This document shows positions 14,101-29,100 of a DNA stretch of 64,000 bases, piece by piece. The notes beneath the pieces are model-generated. The model did not search any database and had not been told where the DNA came from. It saw nothing but the letters and a program-made list of their open reading frames with translations. Position numbers and translations under genes: made by a program. Source of the DNA: Sinotaia quadrata (Eukaryota > Mollusca > Gastropoda > Architaenioglossa > Viviparidae); assembly GCA_028829895.1 (NCBI GenBank), contig CM054181.1:99498360-99562359 (forward strand), given 5' to 3'. Positions within the stretch are counted from its first letter, which is position 1, and each line of letters opens with the position of its first letter.

Positions 14101-17100
14101 AGTGGCGTAAATATAGAAAAATTATTCACAATATCTTTAAATATGGCATTCTTGGTGATTATGCATGCACTCTTTTATTTTTGTTGTTTCTTTTGGGAAT
14201 GTAGACTATTGTGATAATGACTATTATCATTTTGTGGGACTTGGAAATTTAGGAAATAATTTCTTCAGTGTTCAAAGAGAATTAACATTGTGATATTCAC
14301 ATAGCAGCATCTGCAGATGATGTTTCAAAATCAGAGGGGAATACAGAAGAGCACATCGTCTCACTAAAGGAAAAACCTGCTCGCAGGAGAAAGTGGGGAT
14401 CATCTCAGTCTAAAAGTACAGCCAGCAAACAGCGGACATCAACTCTGGAAATATCTACAGATTCACTTAAGGTAATCACATTTTATTTAAGTAGTACAGA
14501 TTGAACAGAGGGGCGTGGTAATAAATCCTTTGTTGGATACTCGGTCTTTTCACGCTTTGTATCAACCACTTGCCAGACAGATCAAATATTAACTCAGTGT
14601 GTTACCATGGCAGCTTATCTTTTCACTCAAAATATTTGAATGAGTGACCTTACTAAAAAAAAAAAATGAAAAAATGAAAAAAAATTAAAAGTGGCTATAA
14701 TTAGAAATGGATTTTGAAAAAGTAAAATGTTACAAATGCCCAACGTACTAAAGAATTTTAAAATTATTAATTTTAGGATTAAAGCTTTATTTTTTAGCAT
14801 GTGTTTGTGATTTTTTTATGGTAGTGCAGAACCTGTCTACAAAATAATGTTATAACTGTGCGTAATTGTGCTATCTGGGATGTAAATTGACTCGTTTTGA
14901 AAGCTAGGTATCAAGTTGATAACAACCAGAAGTAAGCTTCATTGGCATGAACCATTCATGTGTTCTCTGCTACATTAGCTAGTCTGCTAAACAGAAGTGT
15001 TTTAGAAAATAATATTGACATTTCTGATGCTATAGCTGATTATTTTGACTCTGACAGCAGCAGTAGGAAAATGAAAATTTTCTTCTAAGTTTTCATTCTT
15101 TGATGATATAATTCAGACATTTTTAAAGTTAGTAGCGCCATTCAGTTTCCTCATAAAAATCTAGTTTTCATATAATAAGCACATAAATATCATAATTTTT
15201 GTTTGTATGATTACTTCCCTTTAATAGTCCAGGTGTGTGTGGGTATGTACTTACAAAAAAAAATGTATAGTGAAAAACGTATCTGAAGTAAATTAATTTG
15301 TTTTAAAATAAACATGAGATTCTGAATTTTAGTAAATTAGAAAAAGGAACAGTTTTGAATTATTTTCACTTATAGCTAGCTTTTTGCAGGTAATGACACA
15401 TATAAATATGGTCTGCAACTTTAAAATTGTGTATTGCAAGAAAATAGCTACCTAACTATTAATAATTCCAAGAGACTAAGTACTCTTATTTTCTGTATGT
15501 CATGTTCCTGTGCACACTTAAAAGCAATCATGAAGCAAATGCGCATTTGAAAATCAATATATGCAAAAATATAACAATATCAAAATTGAAAAAAGTTAAA
15601 TAAGAAAAAAATTACTTTCTTGTGCTGCATCAGTCTTTATGTACATATACGTTTCCACCTATTCAAACTTTGTTTCATAACATTTTATTTGTCTTTTACT
15701 TGCCAGGGTTTGATTGAAGAAGTACACTTGCCTACAGAACCTGTATTAGAGCTGGAGGCAGGGGAGACCATGTTCCTAGAACAAGATGATCATGATAAAC
15801 GGGACGTCAAAGTCAAGCGTACTGTGGTAAGCATTGAGTACTTAACAAGTACCTTTTTTTTTCATGCAACCAGATGAGCATACTGTAGTAATTGTGATAG
15901 TTTATTTTGCATCTAAGAGCCAGTGCCAACACTAGGTAGTCCCACTCATTGATATTGTACAAATGTTTTATGCTCAAAATGTGTTTTCTGATGAAATAAG
16001 GTTGTACAGAAAAAATTATGATAATAGTTATAATACTTTTTGAGATATTGTCAATTTAGTGTTGTAATTTGTGATCAACATTTTTTAGACGTAACGAATG
16101 TGCAGTTTGTCAAGTTCAGTACAAGTAAAATATAAACCACACTGATCAACAGTCCAACATTTTAAATTAACATAATTACAGACAACAAGAAAAAACAGAC
16201 ATAATGCAGAATCGAAATTTAAGTTTATTTTAAATTGCGACGGAAAACGTGCTTTTGTTTCATAAAATTGCTTACAAAACGCAACAAACTGGAATATTCA
16301 TGGCATCATAGCATAATCAACTGATGAACAAAGTATATCCAGAATGCATATTAAATCATTTCCTATGTAGTTAATGCCTGTTTTTTTCCAAAGGCATAGC
16401 AACAACAACTGAAGAAATTATTTGATGCTGAAAATGGCCATTTCAACTAATTTTAACAAAAAATGAGCAGTAACCAAGTATTATAAGGAAAACGTAAAAA
16501 AGCAAATTGTCATAAACTATACAACATACAGAGCTGGTTCACATATCAAAATGATCAATAAATTGTGCTCTATCTAAATATATAAAGTTATGTTTACTCA
16601 TTTATTTAATTTACATTTTTTATTTTATTATAAAAGATATAAGAAAATGAAAATGGATAAATTGTCATATCTATGAAACTATACTTAACACAGTTATGGT
16701 TTACCTATTAAAATGACCAGCAGGATGTTATACATGTAACTAAACTAAAGATTTGTTCAGCATTTTATTTATTTTAATATTTTATAATACAAAATTTAAA
16801 TATTTAAAATCTTAAAACCGTATTAAAAACTGCTTGATTGGTATGAAAGCACTCTATATGGATACATACATCAAAGATACATATAGATGTTGAACCCATG
16901 CCAATGCTAATTATATCACTACACACTTAAAAACCCAAAACATATCGTTTTATTCTGAAGGTTTGACAAGGTATTTAATCACTAAAAGTGTGCATGAAAA
17001 TTTAATTCTTAAATGAAAACAGTGCTCTGCACACATGTAGATGACTTAAAGAAATATTAACATATTTATATGATTACAATGTAGACAGTAGGCTATGAAT

Positions 17101-20100
17101 AAAAGATCATTTCATTTTTGCTTTATTTATTTCAAATAATGAATATGCACAATAACACACAAGGACAAGCATACAATAAGCATCATGTGGTAACAAAAGA
17201 TATGTTTAAATTAATATTAAGTTTTGAACAGAGGTAATTTACTTAATCCTAGTAACTTCATATTGATAGAGAAAAATAAGTAATATACCAATAATTTAAT
17301 ATAAGTAATATCCAATACATAATTTTATAAATAGAAAATTCTTCTTGCAAAACTCTAAAGTCTGTTTTGTCATTCACATCTTCACAGTCTATGCTATCAC
17401 ACCACTTCAAAATATTCTTATTTCTATACTGCTCCATCAATATTATTTTGCACTGTGAATTTCTAATGCCTCACTAATGACAAATCTATTATCATAACAA
17501 ACAGCAACACCTTAGCTTGTAAATCCACCATCTTGTTTCAGTCTCTTTGGTGGTTGGCTACTTGGAAAGTTATCTACATCAGTTGTTCTTGCCACTTCAG
17601 TTTCATCTAGGCTACTGCCTGAATTTACAACAGCTCAGCATGTGCACTATCAGATACTGGAGTGCCTTCTAGCAAATATTTGCATAAATTATAAACAAGG
17701 GTGTTGATGCTTTTATTTTTATATTCAGACTTTTAGCACCCATAATCAACCTATGATTACTATGGAGTACTACTAGTGCTAGCATTATTTAGAGTCTGAA
17801 GCTCTTTGCAAAAACTTTCATTCATAAACAAAGCAAGAATAATTTGACTATCTGGTTTTAAATGACAAGTTTAAAGAACAGTGCAGTGATTGCGTTTTTA
17901 GTAATTCTGTATTTTGTGTTTTTGCATTTTTTGAGAGATTGGCAAAGCTGAACAAGCCACTCATTCAGACAGCAATCTTTCAAACTTAATTTCTTGGCAA
18001 AACTTTGAAGTTCTCAAATCAGATTATTAGAAACTTCATAAACAGCTGTTAATGAATCACATACTTCAACAGCATCTCCTGACTAATACCATACTTTTCA
18101 CAAAAAGGCCCAACACTAAGTTGTAATGCTTTGGAAAGAAAAGTTTCCCAGTTGTTAACAAGAGATGTTCTTAAGTTCAGTCATAACCCTGCATGATGAC
18201 AGTAATGGAATGCCATTACCAAATTTAAAGGAAAGATACTTCTCTGCAAGAGATTTCTTCAAAAGTCTTATTTTCATCATGTCACAAAAGATCCAACTGT
18301 TATAAGCCGGTTGGTATGTGGAAGTTTTGAAATTGTTGGATGTCTACCTTTTCCTATAGCCAGCATGTTTGAAGATAAGTTAGTGTACTGCTCATCAGCT
18401 AAAAAAAATATTCCACAAATGTTCAACCCTAAAATATTCTTCAAAATAATCTGTAGTTAGGATAATTATTAGCTGCATACTTTTAATAACTTGCTATTAA
18501 TGTAAAGAAAAAAGTATCCATTGCTTATAATTAAAACATATTTTCTTTTTTTAAGGGCTTTGAAAAATTAAAACAAATTGTATTACAACAAAATAAATAT
18601 CTTAATATACATTTATATTTGAATTGATAAGAATTTAGAGAATATTAGGTTTATTATTAATATACATTTTACTGCAGATCATGAGAGAAGGTGAAGAAAA
18701 CATTGAGAATGTTCGTCGTGTGGAAACAAGTGATAATCCTCACACATCACAAAATACAAGCAAAGAGGAAAAAGAAAAGGCACCAGTCTCTAAGAAAGTG
18801 AAAGTTGAAAAACATACTCCAGATAAAAAGAAAGGAGTTAAAAAGGAGCAGCCGTCAGTTGAGCAGAAGAAAACATCAGGTATTATTATAGCTTTACTGC
18901 TTTCTGGTTTCAAAGTTCTTGTTTTGTTTGGCTGTGCAGGGTTTTAGATAACCTCTAGTATAATTTTCTTGTTCAAGATATAATTTTATGATTTACCTTT
19001 TAACTTAATATTATAAAATACAAATTTATTTTTATAACTTAACACACATTGAAGTGATAAACCTTTTTTGTAAATATACAGATGTTATAGTATGATTAGT
19101 TATGTCAAAATGGTGTTTACTTAACCCAGAAGACATCAAGAAAGAAATAAAAGAAGTAGTAATGCCTGAGGAGGTAGAGAACTAATGCAAACCTGCTTTC
19201 TTTTCAGTTATTTTAATTTTACTTGATTTTGAAACACTTGGTCTTGTCACATTTCTTGGGGGGTTTTCTTTGATCACTTTTATTCTAACCCTAATTATCT
19301 TGATTTGCTGTGATGTTTGCTCTTGAAAATGTACTGTCAGCATTCTTGTTTACAGCAACAAAATTTGTATAATTTATATTCTGTTATAAAGTAATTCACT
19401 ATATTTGAATTTTTTCTTTTTCAAAAATATAAATTTCATACTCATTGAGCTTTATGTTTATGACTGATTTTATTGTCTTTTAAGTGTTTAAATCATATAG
19501 ATAAATATATTATTTGTATTGATATTTACATTATTAACTTCCATTAAATCATTTCAGCATTCAGAAGAATTTTCAATATATGTAAAAAGTAATCTTTTCA
19601 AATTAGAGTCCCAAATTTTTGGAAAATAATGTCATACATATTGTAAGTTTATACTTTGCTCTTGGAATTCATAATGTTATGTTTCTTTGAATATTCTTAT
19701 TTTACTGACTGCTGTTTTAAAATATTAAAGGTATAGTGGAACCTCTGAAAGAGCTGTGCAGATGAGGTATTAAAATAGAGGGCTCTTTAAATGAGATAGA
19801 AATTATTGTATAAATAAGGCGCTAGTCAGGATGAAGAATTCATTAATTTATTTTAACAAATTATTTTTGTATACTTAAGTATTATTAAAATTAACTACAT
19901 ATGAAATTGAAGATTTAAAATTCTTGAAATTTTCATTTTAGCTAAAAAAATTTCAAAAATATTAATAATAATGCTCTTCTTGCAGATGAATATGATTTTT
20001 AAAATAGATTATTGGATCTTTGTCAGAATTTCTTTTATGCACAAATATATTTATGTACCTTGAGGATGCTTTCAAAACTAGGGCTTTTCTACTAAATTCC

Positions 20101-23100
20101 TTATGGGTAAAATTTCATGTTGAAACTAAACGAGTTTTGAGAGGAAGCGATTTTATATACATATATGCACATGTGTGTATGTCTATCTATCTATCTATAT
20201 ATATATATATATAATTGCCTTTTATTTGCCTAGGTTTATTTTGACTGGAGAATGCATTCCTGAAGTCAAATTCTAAGAGAGTCATAGCTAATGACTATCC
20301 AATATTAAAATTGCATTTATCAGATTTTTTTACAAATGATCTAGATTCAAACATGCCTTTCAAGATATTTCTCAATAAACAGTCCTGGAGATTTTAGCCT
20401 AAAGCAAGTTGCATACAGTTTCATAAACTTGTGATATGGACATGGAAATTCCCAGTGGAAGTTTGGATATAATTAAAACATTGTGTTCCTGTTCTGGAAA
20501 AGGACTTTTCACTTTGTTATAGCCATTTGAATTTTGTTATTCAGTCATTTCATAAAGAAATTTTTTGTTCAGCATAGGGATATTTTACTTTTAATATGCG
20601 AGAAAACACTGACTGTTGATCAGCTGGTTTTTTCACAACTTCTGTATCAAAAGATGGCTTAGGTGAATTTATAAAAGCAAATAATAAGTGAATTTATAAA
20701 AGCAAATAATAAGTGAATTTATAAAAGCAAATAATAAGTGAATTTATAAAAGCAAATAATAAGAGAAATAGACAGACACATGTTGAGGAATCGTGATGGC
20801 GGCTTAGCATCTCTTTTAATTTATCAAAATACATAGTGGTTTACGATCTCTAAAGATTTATAATGACAATTCTCGATTTCTAATATTTGACTGTCTGGTC
20901 CTTCAGATTTTCTTTCCCTCGGTACAGGGTAGGATGATATTTTATTTTGATCATAATGAATATTTGTTTGAAACACTATATGCACCTAAAATTTGTAAAT
21001 GAAGTTGAAAATTGAAAATTACACATAAATCATTAGCATTTTTAAGTTTGAGAATGTATGTTTTGAGATAAAAGCATATTAGCAGGTTGTTTTAATGCAT
21101 TATTGAATTTTTTAATATTGGAATGGGTTCATTTAACTTTTCTTTTTTAATTGTAAAAATCTTTAAATTTGCTGTACAGACTTTTGTTTGTCAAAATAAT
21201 TTTTGTAAATTTTCACCAATTTATGATAGAAAATAAAACATTTTATTAACAAATAATTGTCATCTAATTCAATGTGTTTGTATTGTAGTTCACAAAATTT
21301 TATTTTTATGTAAAACTTGTATATGAATAAAATTTCCAACTCACTGAAAAACTTACATTCTGCACATTTTTGTGTTCATAAATACATATGATACAAAATT
21401 AGATGCATATGATAAGAGTATATGGCAAACTAAACTGTAGGCACATAAAATTCTTAAACATATTTTTACATTTCACCATTATTATTTTATTTATACAACC
21501 TTTGTAATATACACCTTTAAAATTATATGCACTTATTTAATTATTCACCTCTAAAACAGGTGAAAATTTCATGAATGTATCTTGACTATTTTAAACTTTT
21601 TATTTATTTAAAAGTTTGCATGCATCCTTCATTCTAGCATCCCCCTGTAAAAAAAAGAATTCAGTATGCAAAAGTTTAATAATATTTTTAAACTTTTATA
21701 ATTAACAAAAAATTTTAATAAATTTAAATATAATATGCTATTGGGGAGATAACACTTTTGATTTATGTGCCTGTTAGTTAAAATAAAATACATTAATTAA
21801 GTTATTTCCAAATCTTACATAGTCTAGATAAATTTTTGTTAGGCAGATTCAACTTATGCTGTTTTGTTTTTTAAATTTTCTTTTTCTGACTTTCCTTTCC
21901 CCGTGCATTTTTCATTCTTGCATGTTTTTTAAAAAAAAATTTTTTTCGAACTGATTCTATCTAGCATATTTCATGTTTTATTAATTTTAATTTGTATATT
22001 TTCAGTATTGATTAATCTTACGTTTCTTGTTTATTTTTAGAAATTGAAATAAAAGAAACCTAAGTAAAAGACATTTTTTTTTATTTTTCTTGTTAAATTT
22101 ATTATTTTTTAAAATAATAATGGTCAAATGCAAATTCATTTTAAAAAATATTTTAAAAATTAAATTCCTATGTTTTGTCAGCCTAAAGTAAGAAAAAAAA
22201 AGGAGGGGGGGGGGAATTTTTATTTATAATGAGTTTTAAAAATAAAAAAATAGTTTACAAATAATATATACCACATTCAGATTTATTTTATTTTCAGAAA
22301 TATTTTAGATAATATTGCAACTCATTATACTTTTTTAGTATGCTACAACTCTTTTGCTCTTGAAATGTTTTGGTTTTTTATCCCAATAGAGCCAATCATT
22401 GCAGTCCGCCGAGTATCCCAGCCTCTTGTGGCTCCTGATGAACCAGAGACTTCATCACGAACCTTGTCACCTCCACGGAGACCTGTTAGTTGTGTTGTTC
22501 ATGTGATGAACTTGGTGCGCCCCTTCACTGTGAGTCAGTTAAAACAGTTGCTGGGTCGTACTGGTAAACTGATAGAGTCAGGATTCTGGATAAACAGTAT
22601 CAAGTCACATTGTTATGTCACCGTAAGTATCTGCAGTTGCTCACAAGATTTCCTGGTTTGACTGGAAGGAACAAATATCAGATTAGCTTATTCAAGTACA
22701 GTATTCAATATTTGATTTCTGAACTGTACCACTAAAATCCACTGTACTCACAGTGCTATCATTTAGGGTCATGCCTCATTAAAATATAGAAACATAATGT
22801 CAGTTTAAAAACATAAATTTCTTTAGATATTAAAGTTTGCAGGAGAGGTTTACTGTTCAGAATAAAGGAAATACATACCACATCATACATTGAGTTTTTC
22901 AAACAAATGTTTTAAATAAAAATAAAACTAATTTTAGAATTTTATTATATATATATATTACAATTTTTGTAATGAATTTTCAGATAGTACATATTTTTCT
23001 GCATATTAAAATTATTTTTTAAAATGCTGTACATTTAACTGGTATTGATTTAAATTTAAAGATATTGGATCATAATATTTTAGCTCTGCGCAGGCAATAA

Positions 23101-26100
23101 TTTTCAGGATTTCAGTGAAATTTAGGGTTACTTTAGTAAAAACATCATATTTTAGGTATTAGTGCATATTTCAATGAAATAAAATGCAAAATGAAAGGAA
23201 ATTAAAGCATCTTTATTAATATCCTTAATTGAAGTATACTTGTCGGGTGTCAAATTTTAATTCATGCGTGAACACATAATATACACACAAAAAAAATTAT
23301 TGTCCAATGATTGTCAGACATACACTATGTACACACACCAGGAACACCTAACCTGCCATCAGAACCAGTACCTCTTCTCTCAGCAGGTTGTGAATTCCTA
23401 TCAATCATAAGTCCAGAATATGCATTCATTTCAGTGGCATTAGTTTCCTTCCAACCTGGATTGCCATTTTGTTTACCCACAATTTTCTGAATTGTGTACT
23501 CATTCGTTTGTTCCGCTATCTTGTCAAATGTTTCTTCTTGAAAATCTGGTAGAAGAAAGCCAGCTGAGTACTATCATTAGTTACAGTCACATTCGGTCCT
23601 GTTTCTGTTACAAATTCTGATATATTCAGTGCTGAAATACTCCTATTCCAACCGTGTGCATCTCCAGATACCCCCTTCCCCTCCTCCTCTTTGATATCCT
23701 CAGAATCTTCTCTCTTCTCCCAGATGGAAAGATCTAACGAGTGCACGCTACTGACTCTAATGTCACTTCTAATGTCATTGTCCAATTCAAAATCAACTTC
23801 TCTCACCTCATCCGATAAATTCAATCCAGTAAACTCCTCACTATCACTCAACAATTCTAAGAAATCCATTTGAAATACCAAATGCGAAAAACAAAGAAAA
23901 CTTTATGAAAGATGAACACAGCAAGGAGAAAATGTTTCAAAATGTGTTTCTATTATTGTAGAATTGTCACACAGGATGTAGACACTGGAAGTCGCACAAT
24001 TTCTCGAATGATACATGAAGAAAAGAGCACTGGTTGATATGGACATTTTGCTTGATAAGACGTATGGCCACTCTGCTCAGTAAAAAGTTAAAATTTGTAG
24101 AAACTTCAAATTCATCATTTTCTAAACTTTACTTTTATTTTTCTTTCTGGCTAGAAATAGTTGGATAATTTGCAATCATTGTAACACTAAAAAGCATTCA
24201 TTATCAATAATTAATAATTTGTGTTGTTTGTTGTTCATGCAGTTTGAGTACTGTCATTGTAATTTTGATTTTTGTCTTACTTATTTTCTTAAATTTATTT
24301 ACTAAATTAAAATATGCCACAAATAAAGATCCATTATTCATTTTGATTTTATATTACATTGCTGTTTTTTTATGTACTAGTATGAGAAAGAAGATGATGC
24401 AGTCAAAACACGAGAAGCCCTTCATGGAGCTCGCTGGCCACAATCCAATCCTAAACTGCTGAGAGTAGACTTTGCATCAGCAGAGGAGGTGTGTAATTTT
24501 GTATGCAGCATTTAGACTTAGAAATACATAACTGCAAATTTTCTCTTTTTTCCTGTTGAATCATGGTATATAATCACTAACACTCATCAGTTCATGAATT
24601 TTTACTTTTTGTAATTTGTTGTATACATTTTTTCACAGCATGGCATCTAGGTCAAACATAGTCCATGTATGAGATTTGCCCCGTTACTAAGATACACAAA
24701 CCCAAGCCCTATGCATTGCAATATTTAACAATGTTTTAATTTTTCAAACTACTCATTTAATGCAAAACATATATGTCGAACAGCGCGAGCAGATTGTAGC
24801 TTTCACTTGTGGCATCACATGTTGCTAAAAGTCAGTCTCGCAAATGAAATAGAGCACTGATTTCTTTCCGAAATATTGACTTTCAGTACCAAAATAGATG
24901 CATTTATACAAATCTGCAGTCTTGATTCTAAGAATGGGAATTATTCATTTCATATGGATTTATTCTTATCTGTAGCTGACCTAGATTCCATTTTACTTGG
25001 TCTTTAATTATAACTCTTTTTCATAATATAAGTCAGAATTGGTATGTAAATGGTCTATTTGTTGACGCATTTTTGCATGAGATGGCTTAAAATGATGTCC
25101 AATCCCTACTCCTTATTAATGCCATAAAGCATGTCTACATTTCATCCATGTTGGAACTAATTCACCTCCATAAATAAGGAGCTGATTATTGGTTGGGGGG
25201 TTTTTTTGAATGGGCCTGACAGATTTGTTCGTATCAAGTTGCTGCAACTCGAGACCACCAAACTCGCCTATAATTTGAAAAGTGAAAGAACCCGAATATA
25301 ATTTTATTTTCTACCAGATCTCTTACAACAGACAAGTCACTTTATAATTTTATAACAAAAGCAGTAGTATGTATGTTCACAGAATAGTTACCATTTTAAA
25401 AAATTGATTCATAAATAAGGATGTATATTTAGAAAGGATCATAATTATATATACAATATGTATGTTGTTGTATCATAAGTTCATAAATATAGCTTTTGCA
25501 TTACCATCTTCAATACGATAAAAAATAATAATATTGACAAAATATGTTTGCATTTAAAAGATAATATATCCAATAAAGAATACTGCTGAATATGTTGTTT
25601 GGAATAAAATGGCAGGTGTTGAACGCACTACTCCGCTAAATAAACATGTTAAAATAACAAAAGAATTGAAAAGAATCTTGGTGACCCTCTCACACAAAAT
25701 CACCCATGAGTTGAAAACAAGTATTCTGAGATATTGGGCTTGTAAGCAGTTTAGGGGTCGAACATTCAATTTTTACTTTTTAACAAAAACGAATTCAGTA
25801 GCCATTCATCTACCATTATCTGCTTGGATTTATGTCAGAAAAGTTTGTAATTAACAGTAATTTTCTTCTTTTTTTTATGGCATACCCCTTCTAGTTGAAC
25901 ACTTTGCTTTTAAATATTTTGTAATTTTTTAGATTGAGCGACATCGTACAGAGGAAGAAGGAGGACCAGCACCCCCTCGACCACAACCAGCCCCTCAGCC
26001 TCGGGCACCTTCTCCACCCCCAGTCAAAGAAAAACGCCCTGCTCCAGAACCAGAAAAGAAACGTGATGAGCGGCCTGTGCGTGAATGGGATAGGGGGAAA

Positions 26101-29100
26101 CGATCTAGATCACTAGAAAGAGGTCCTGTTGTTAGAACTAGATCAAGGTCCCGTGACCGAGCTAGAGACAAAGAGCGGGAAAGAGAAAGAGAGCGCAGGC
26201 ATCGAGAACAAGAGAGGGTGAAGGAGAAGAAAGAAAAGAAATGTGATTATTTTTAAATGTTTTGAAATTATAAATATATTTGATTGATTTTAGTTGACAT
26301 TTTATTATCAAAGCATTTATGTTTCTTTTCCTTTATTTACAGTATTTTTAACAGTAAACATTCATAGGAATACCATAAATGTTGGTCTATTGAGTTCTCC
26401 TGTATGTAAGCCGCACACACCAAATTTAAAAAATCTGCACTTTATTCAAAGTAATCTGCACTGGTTTATATAATCTGCAAATATTTACAAGGAAATAAAG
26501 TTCAAATCACATTTACTCAGTGTAGTCATTGTCCTGTTCACTGAATCCGCTGAGGTCTTCTTCAGTGTCGGAGTTGAACAGAAGTAGCAGTGATTCCTCC
26601 ACCATCTTGTCACTGACTTCAGCCTCATTTTCACTGTCACTTTCCTCTTGAGGCAAGGTGAAGGTCGCTGCTGCTCCGTCGCTTGCACTGTTGTCAGCAC
26701 ACAGACCAGCCTTGCGAAAACGATTGATAATGGTGGACTGCTTACTTTACCCATGCGGTCAGAATCCACTGACAGACTTGAGCAAATAATAAATTTTCAA
26801 TATTTAATGCTAGATAAAAGTTGTATTTCAGAAAACTGTCCATTAAAAAATTATTATATTCTGACATTTTATTATTAGCTAGCAGTAGTGATAATTTTTG
26901 CCACTTGAGCCATTTGTGTCACAATATCACAAACAAGAATCTCACTTAATATCCACACACATCAATAAAAAAAATATATGCATCTAATAAACATACATGG
27001 GCACAAAAATTCCACAAAAATATTTTTCACAATTCATTAAATAATATTTCCTTGATCAACTTTTAAAGGTAATTTTCACCAATTAAAAAATCATATGCCC
27101 ATATTTATTGTCCTCTTATCTAAATATGTAAGTTTAATGAATTTATTGAACAATTTCAAAAACTTATATCAATTTGAGACTTGATTTATATTGCTCACTT
27201 ATCACCTATCCCTCCCAACAAAAATTTCAAAAACAAAACCAATCTGCTAAAGTTACTAAATAATGATAGATAACTTTTGAGGTTTTTACCTGTAAATTAA
27301 AATACCTGCCTATCCCACCTCCCCCCTCAAAATACAAAATGAAAACCAACATAAAGCATAATTTTTTAAAACCAATTTGCTGATTTCAAACTTAAAATAA
27401 AGGAAAATAGTATATGTTTTCCTCTGGTTTAACCTAATTTTCCTACTTTATGTTTTTGTTTTAAAAGTAGTTTTAGTAATTAATATTTTTATTTAGGGGT
27501 TTATTTGATAATGGAATTATTATTACTTTTAATAATATAAATCTGTTTGTTCTATGAGCAGTTTAACTTCTTTTTGTAGTTTGTGAACCTCTCATCACTT
27601 AATAAAGAGATGTTAGGAGTAACCTTGCAAAACTTGGAAGAGAAATCAGTTTTAAATAAAACAACAAATGATATAAATCTCAAATATAAATTTTTTATTT
27701 TTTATTTTGATCAAGGTTTTATAGAGAGATGTTAGGTCCTTCACCCATATGACTGAAAGCATTATTTATTATTAATTTAAAACATCTTTTATTTAAATTA
27801 AACAGCGGAAATGCCAAAAGTGGAAGAAGAGCCACCTGCCAAACTACTAGATGATCTGTTTCGCAAAACTAAGGCTACACCATGCATATACTGGCTTCCA
27901 CTCACAGATGAACAGGTGAATCTTTTATTAAGTTCTCAACGCTGGCACTTATTGATTATGCACATGATAAAGTATGTAAAAAAATATTTAAATAAAGAAT
28001 GATGAAAGTATATTTTATTTATAATTTATATGAAATTATACTTTGTTTAATACTTCAATTTATACAGTTTGGTTTTGCTTAAAGTGCTGATTCTCATGAT
28101 GTAAACATTCAAAGCTCAGACAAGGCAAATTGGTTTCCTCCTATGAGGCACAAAATTTGAATTAAAGCCTGAATACATCATTTTATTGTTGACAGTTTTT
28201 AAATTGAATTATTATGTTAATTTTATGACTTTTATCTAAAAAAATTTATAAAATAATTTCCATAAAAGTTTGACAATTTAAAATTTATTTATAAAATAAT
28301 TTCCATAAAAGTTTGACTCTTTCAAATTTTTAATTTATTTAATGTATCTGTAACTGTTTAAACTTGCATCACTGCTAGTAAAAATACGACAGAAAAAGAA
28401 CCCTTTATTTTAATATTTTCTTTTGTGCATAATTTTTAATTTATACCTAATTTGGATTAAAAAATTTAATGATGTCAGAATTGTATTTTAGAACAAAACT
28501 ATACGTGCTAATTCAAATCTAATGATTAGTTTTTCAATCAAAAACTTGTAAAATCCACTTTTGAAAATAGTAATTTAAAATTTGTCTATATTTTTTTTTT
28601 TGTTTGTAGTAGTGCAGCCTTTATATATGAAGAAAATAGGATTGAGGAAACCATTTATATTTTATGTTTTCAGTAGATACCTTCACGTTTGAAAATTTGT
28701 TCATGTTTCACAAGGCATAATTAAAATTGTGGAAGTTTTACTTTAGTCCTGCTAGATAAATTTATGGAATTATTTCCATACCACTAAATTATTTTTGACA
28801 GTGCTGTAATAAATAAACCTAATTTGAATTGTGTTTATGTTTAGAAACATGAAAAATGATAGGATTCTGAGAAGTTATTTGTGATATTAATTTTCTCATA
28901 CTGGCACTTCAAATAACAGATTTTCCAGAATAATTCACAAATCAATATTTCTCTAAAGATTAATGTGAGTGTGATCTTGGTCAGTATAACTCTTCATCGT
29001 TTATGAAATTTCAGTTTAGACTTGCAGTATTGCCTACACATGTTGACTTGCAGTATAGCCTACACTTTTTGACTTGGCAGTATTGCCTACACTTGTTCAC

